The notes beneath the pieces are model-generated. The model saw only the letters and a list, made by a program, of their open reading frames with translations, was not told the origin of the DNA and made no database searches. Positions 62,399 to 64,000 of a DNA stretch of 64,000 nt are shown one piece after another. Position numbers and translations under genes: made by a program. Every line of letters starts with the position of its first letter. The stretch's first letter is position 1. The DNA comes from Episyrphus balteatus (taxonomy: Eukaryota; Arthropoda; Insecta; Diptera; Syrphidae): contig NC_079136.1 in assembly GCF_945859705.1 (NCBI RefSeq), forward strand, positions 129,615,027 to 129,679,026, read 5' to 3'.

Positions 62399-63587
62399 CA
62401 GGGTTGTAAAAAATCATTTTTTTATTGCATTTGCTTTCCATTGCAAGTTTTCAAAAAAATAAAAAATTGCATTAAAAAAAAATAATAATTGCAAAATATT
62501 TGCATTAAAAAGAATATTTATTTAAACTAAAAATATTTTGCATTAAAAAAAAATTACTGAAAATAAAAAAAAATTGCATTGAAAATAAAATCTTATGTTG
62601 CAAATAAAAATATTTTGCATTAGAAAAATTTATTGCAAACAAAAATTTCTGCACTGAATAAAAATCAATAGGTATGTGCATTAAATATTTTTTCTTTAAT
62701 AGGTACTCGTCGATTTTCTTTAAATTTTGGCTATTTGAACATACATTAGATATTTTATCTATATATAATTTCAGGATGAATAAAAAAAAAATTAATACAC
62801 ACATTTTTTTAATGCAAAAAATTTTGCAAAAATTTGTAGTAACAATAAGGATTTTATTTTTAACACAATTTTTACTTGCTCTATAGGGCAAGTATTGGTT
62901 TCGTGTCGAAAAAAAAAATTGAGGTTTTAATCAAAACCAACATTACGATGATGGAGAATTCCGAAAAAGTGGGTCCCGCAATTCCGTCCGTGCGTCTGTG
63001 CGTCCATCTGTACACATTTCCACAGCCTAAAAATGTGGATGGATTTTCTTCAAATTTGGTACAGATGATTTTTAAGGAAATCTGAAAGTTGGTTTTTTTT
63101 TTGTTTTTTTTTTTATCTCGTTTAGAACGTATACCTCCCATACAAAAAAATACGATATTACGAATTTCTCGAAAACGGCTCTAACGATTTTGATTAAACT
63201 TTGTATACGTAATATTTAAAGCAGTGGCAATAAAACTGCATTTTTATTTTTTCTCAAAAAAGTCAAATAACAAAAAAAAATTTTTTTCATTTAACAAAAT
63301 TTTGCCCTGAATGTCGGCTCTTCCCCAATATCAATTTTTTTTTTAATTTAGATCCAGCTTTTAAAATCTACAAGTAGACTAACATAAAAGTGCTTTGAAC
63401 TGCAAGAGCAAGTACGTGCGACCCTCAGTCGTGCATTTGATATTTTTTCATTTGCAACAAATTTTTTTTTGAATGCAAATATTTTTTCTGTTGCAATACC
63501 TAAATATTTTTTTTTTTTAATGCATATTTAATTTTAATTTGTAATGGTAAACAAATGCATTAAAAAAAATGATTTTTTACAACTCTG
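62399..63587. mobile_element. Second copy of the 'TGCAAATAAAAA' foldback MITE, interrupted by another repeat
   Basis: The ends are CAGGGTTGTAAAAAATCATT and, reverse-complemented, CAGAGTTGTAAAAAATCATT. They continue through TGCATTTG and CCATT. The left half has the same TTTTGCATTAAAAA and TGCAAATAAAAATATTTTG phrases as 48638-49238, and the same centre AATAGGTACTCGTCGA at 62699. The right half is split by the insertion at about 62868-63437 and resumes at TTTTTTCATTTGCAAC. The flanking 8 bp do not match. Confidence 0.85.
62868..63437 (+). mobile_element. (CAGA)n-family dispersed repeat inserted in the foldback MITE
   Basis: It begins near TTTTACTTGCTCTATAGGGC and shares CATTACGATGATGGAGAATT, AAAAAGTGGGTCC, GCAATTCCGTCCGTG, GGATTTTCTTCAAA and AACGGCTCTAACGATTTTG with the 26330-27290 copy. 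The tetranucleotide tract is reduced to GTCCGTGCGTCTGTGCGTCC. The far end has GTGCGACCCTCAGTCGTGCA, a small hairpin such as Helitron-type 3' ends carry. The exact ends are approximate. Confidence 0.7.
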
Positions 63588-64000
63588 TTTCAGTCTTAGT
63601 TTCGGACCAAAAGTTTCTTTGAACTATGTAGTCTATTGAATAGACCCTTTTGAATGGAACAAATTCGTTCAAGAGTTTTTATTGCTGATTATGATTCCTT
63701 GGCATAAAAGAATACTCCAGCCAAAAGTGCTACTAAATCCATTGGTGCATTTCTGAGAAAACGGCAACACTGGTCGGATTTCAGTTTTTTTGATTTAACT
63801 CGAAAACCAAGCCTAGCTTTGAAATGGTTCAAGGACACTTTTCATAGCAAATTAAATTTTCTGTCATGGTAAGATGATTAAAAAATTTTAAAAATTATTT
63901 TTCACTGAAATTCTAACCTAAAATCCAAGAAAAAAAAGTTAGAAAATTGACGATTTTATTTTTTTTACTAAATCAAGGGGCATTTTGTGTATGTAGCCGG

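Noticed and set aside
1..64000. CRISPR array, prokaryotic operon, phage or defence system
   Set aside because: No regular spacer-repeat array, ribosome binding sites, dense coding or matching protein families; the sequence is eukaryotic spacer.

Overview
The window looks like nuclear DNA of an insect, most likely a fly (Diptera). It is very AT-rich with countless A and T runs. It has one Pol III tRNA gene with a eukaryotic A box, B box and T-run terminator. It holds debris of non-LTR retrotransposons, a tRNA-derived SINE and several small inverted-repeat DNA transposons. A dispersed repeat carrying a (CAGA)n tract resembles the mini-me/DINE-type elements known from flies. No prokaryotic gene organisation, operon or CRISPR array is visible. 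The species cannot be named from this alone. The only gene I can call firmly is a tRNA-Lys (anticodon TTT) on the minus strand at 27380-27452. I recognise no conserved protein exon, so the window is probably intergenic or inside very long introns. Two small ORFs (20842-21027 and 53245-53469) stand out from the AT background in codon make-up and are listed as weak candidates. A patch ending in a good splice donor (58600-59010) could be a promoter plus untranslated first exon. Layout: 1-13.5 kb is AT-rich spacer with a decayed reverse transcriptase scrap (about 4.0-4.2 kb) and a 258-bp MITE with a possible 4-bp target duplication (7.2 kb). A 972-bp block bounded by about 55-bp inverted arms follows at 13.5-14.5 kb. 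14.5-26 kb is spacer with one non-LTR reverse transcriptase fragment (22.3-22.7 kb). 26.3-29.5 kb holds the (CAGA)n repeat, the tRNA, a partial second repeat copy and a near-perfect 169-bp hairpin. 31.4-32.1 kb is a degenerate minisatellite of about 20-bp units, and 33.5 kb has a second reverse transcriptase fragment. 38.1-38.6 kb is a recent tandem duplication of about 290 bp at a period of 305. 40-42.8 kb is a cluster of hAT-like ends around a 641-bp element with a 10-bp target duplication. 46.0-46.9 kb is an old degenerate repeat array. 48.6-49.2 kb and 62.4-63.6 kb are two copies of one foldback-type MITE family, the second interrupted by the (CAGA)n-family repeat. 60.0-60.3 kb is a MITE with a perfect 8-bp target duplication, and 61.1-61.3 kb is a SINE. 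The most interesting content is therefore the set of small, structured, mostly palindromic mobile elements and how they nest. I found no new multi-gene system.
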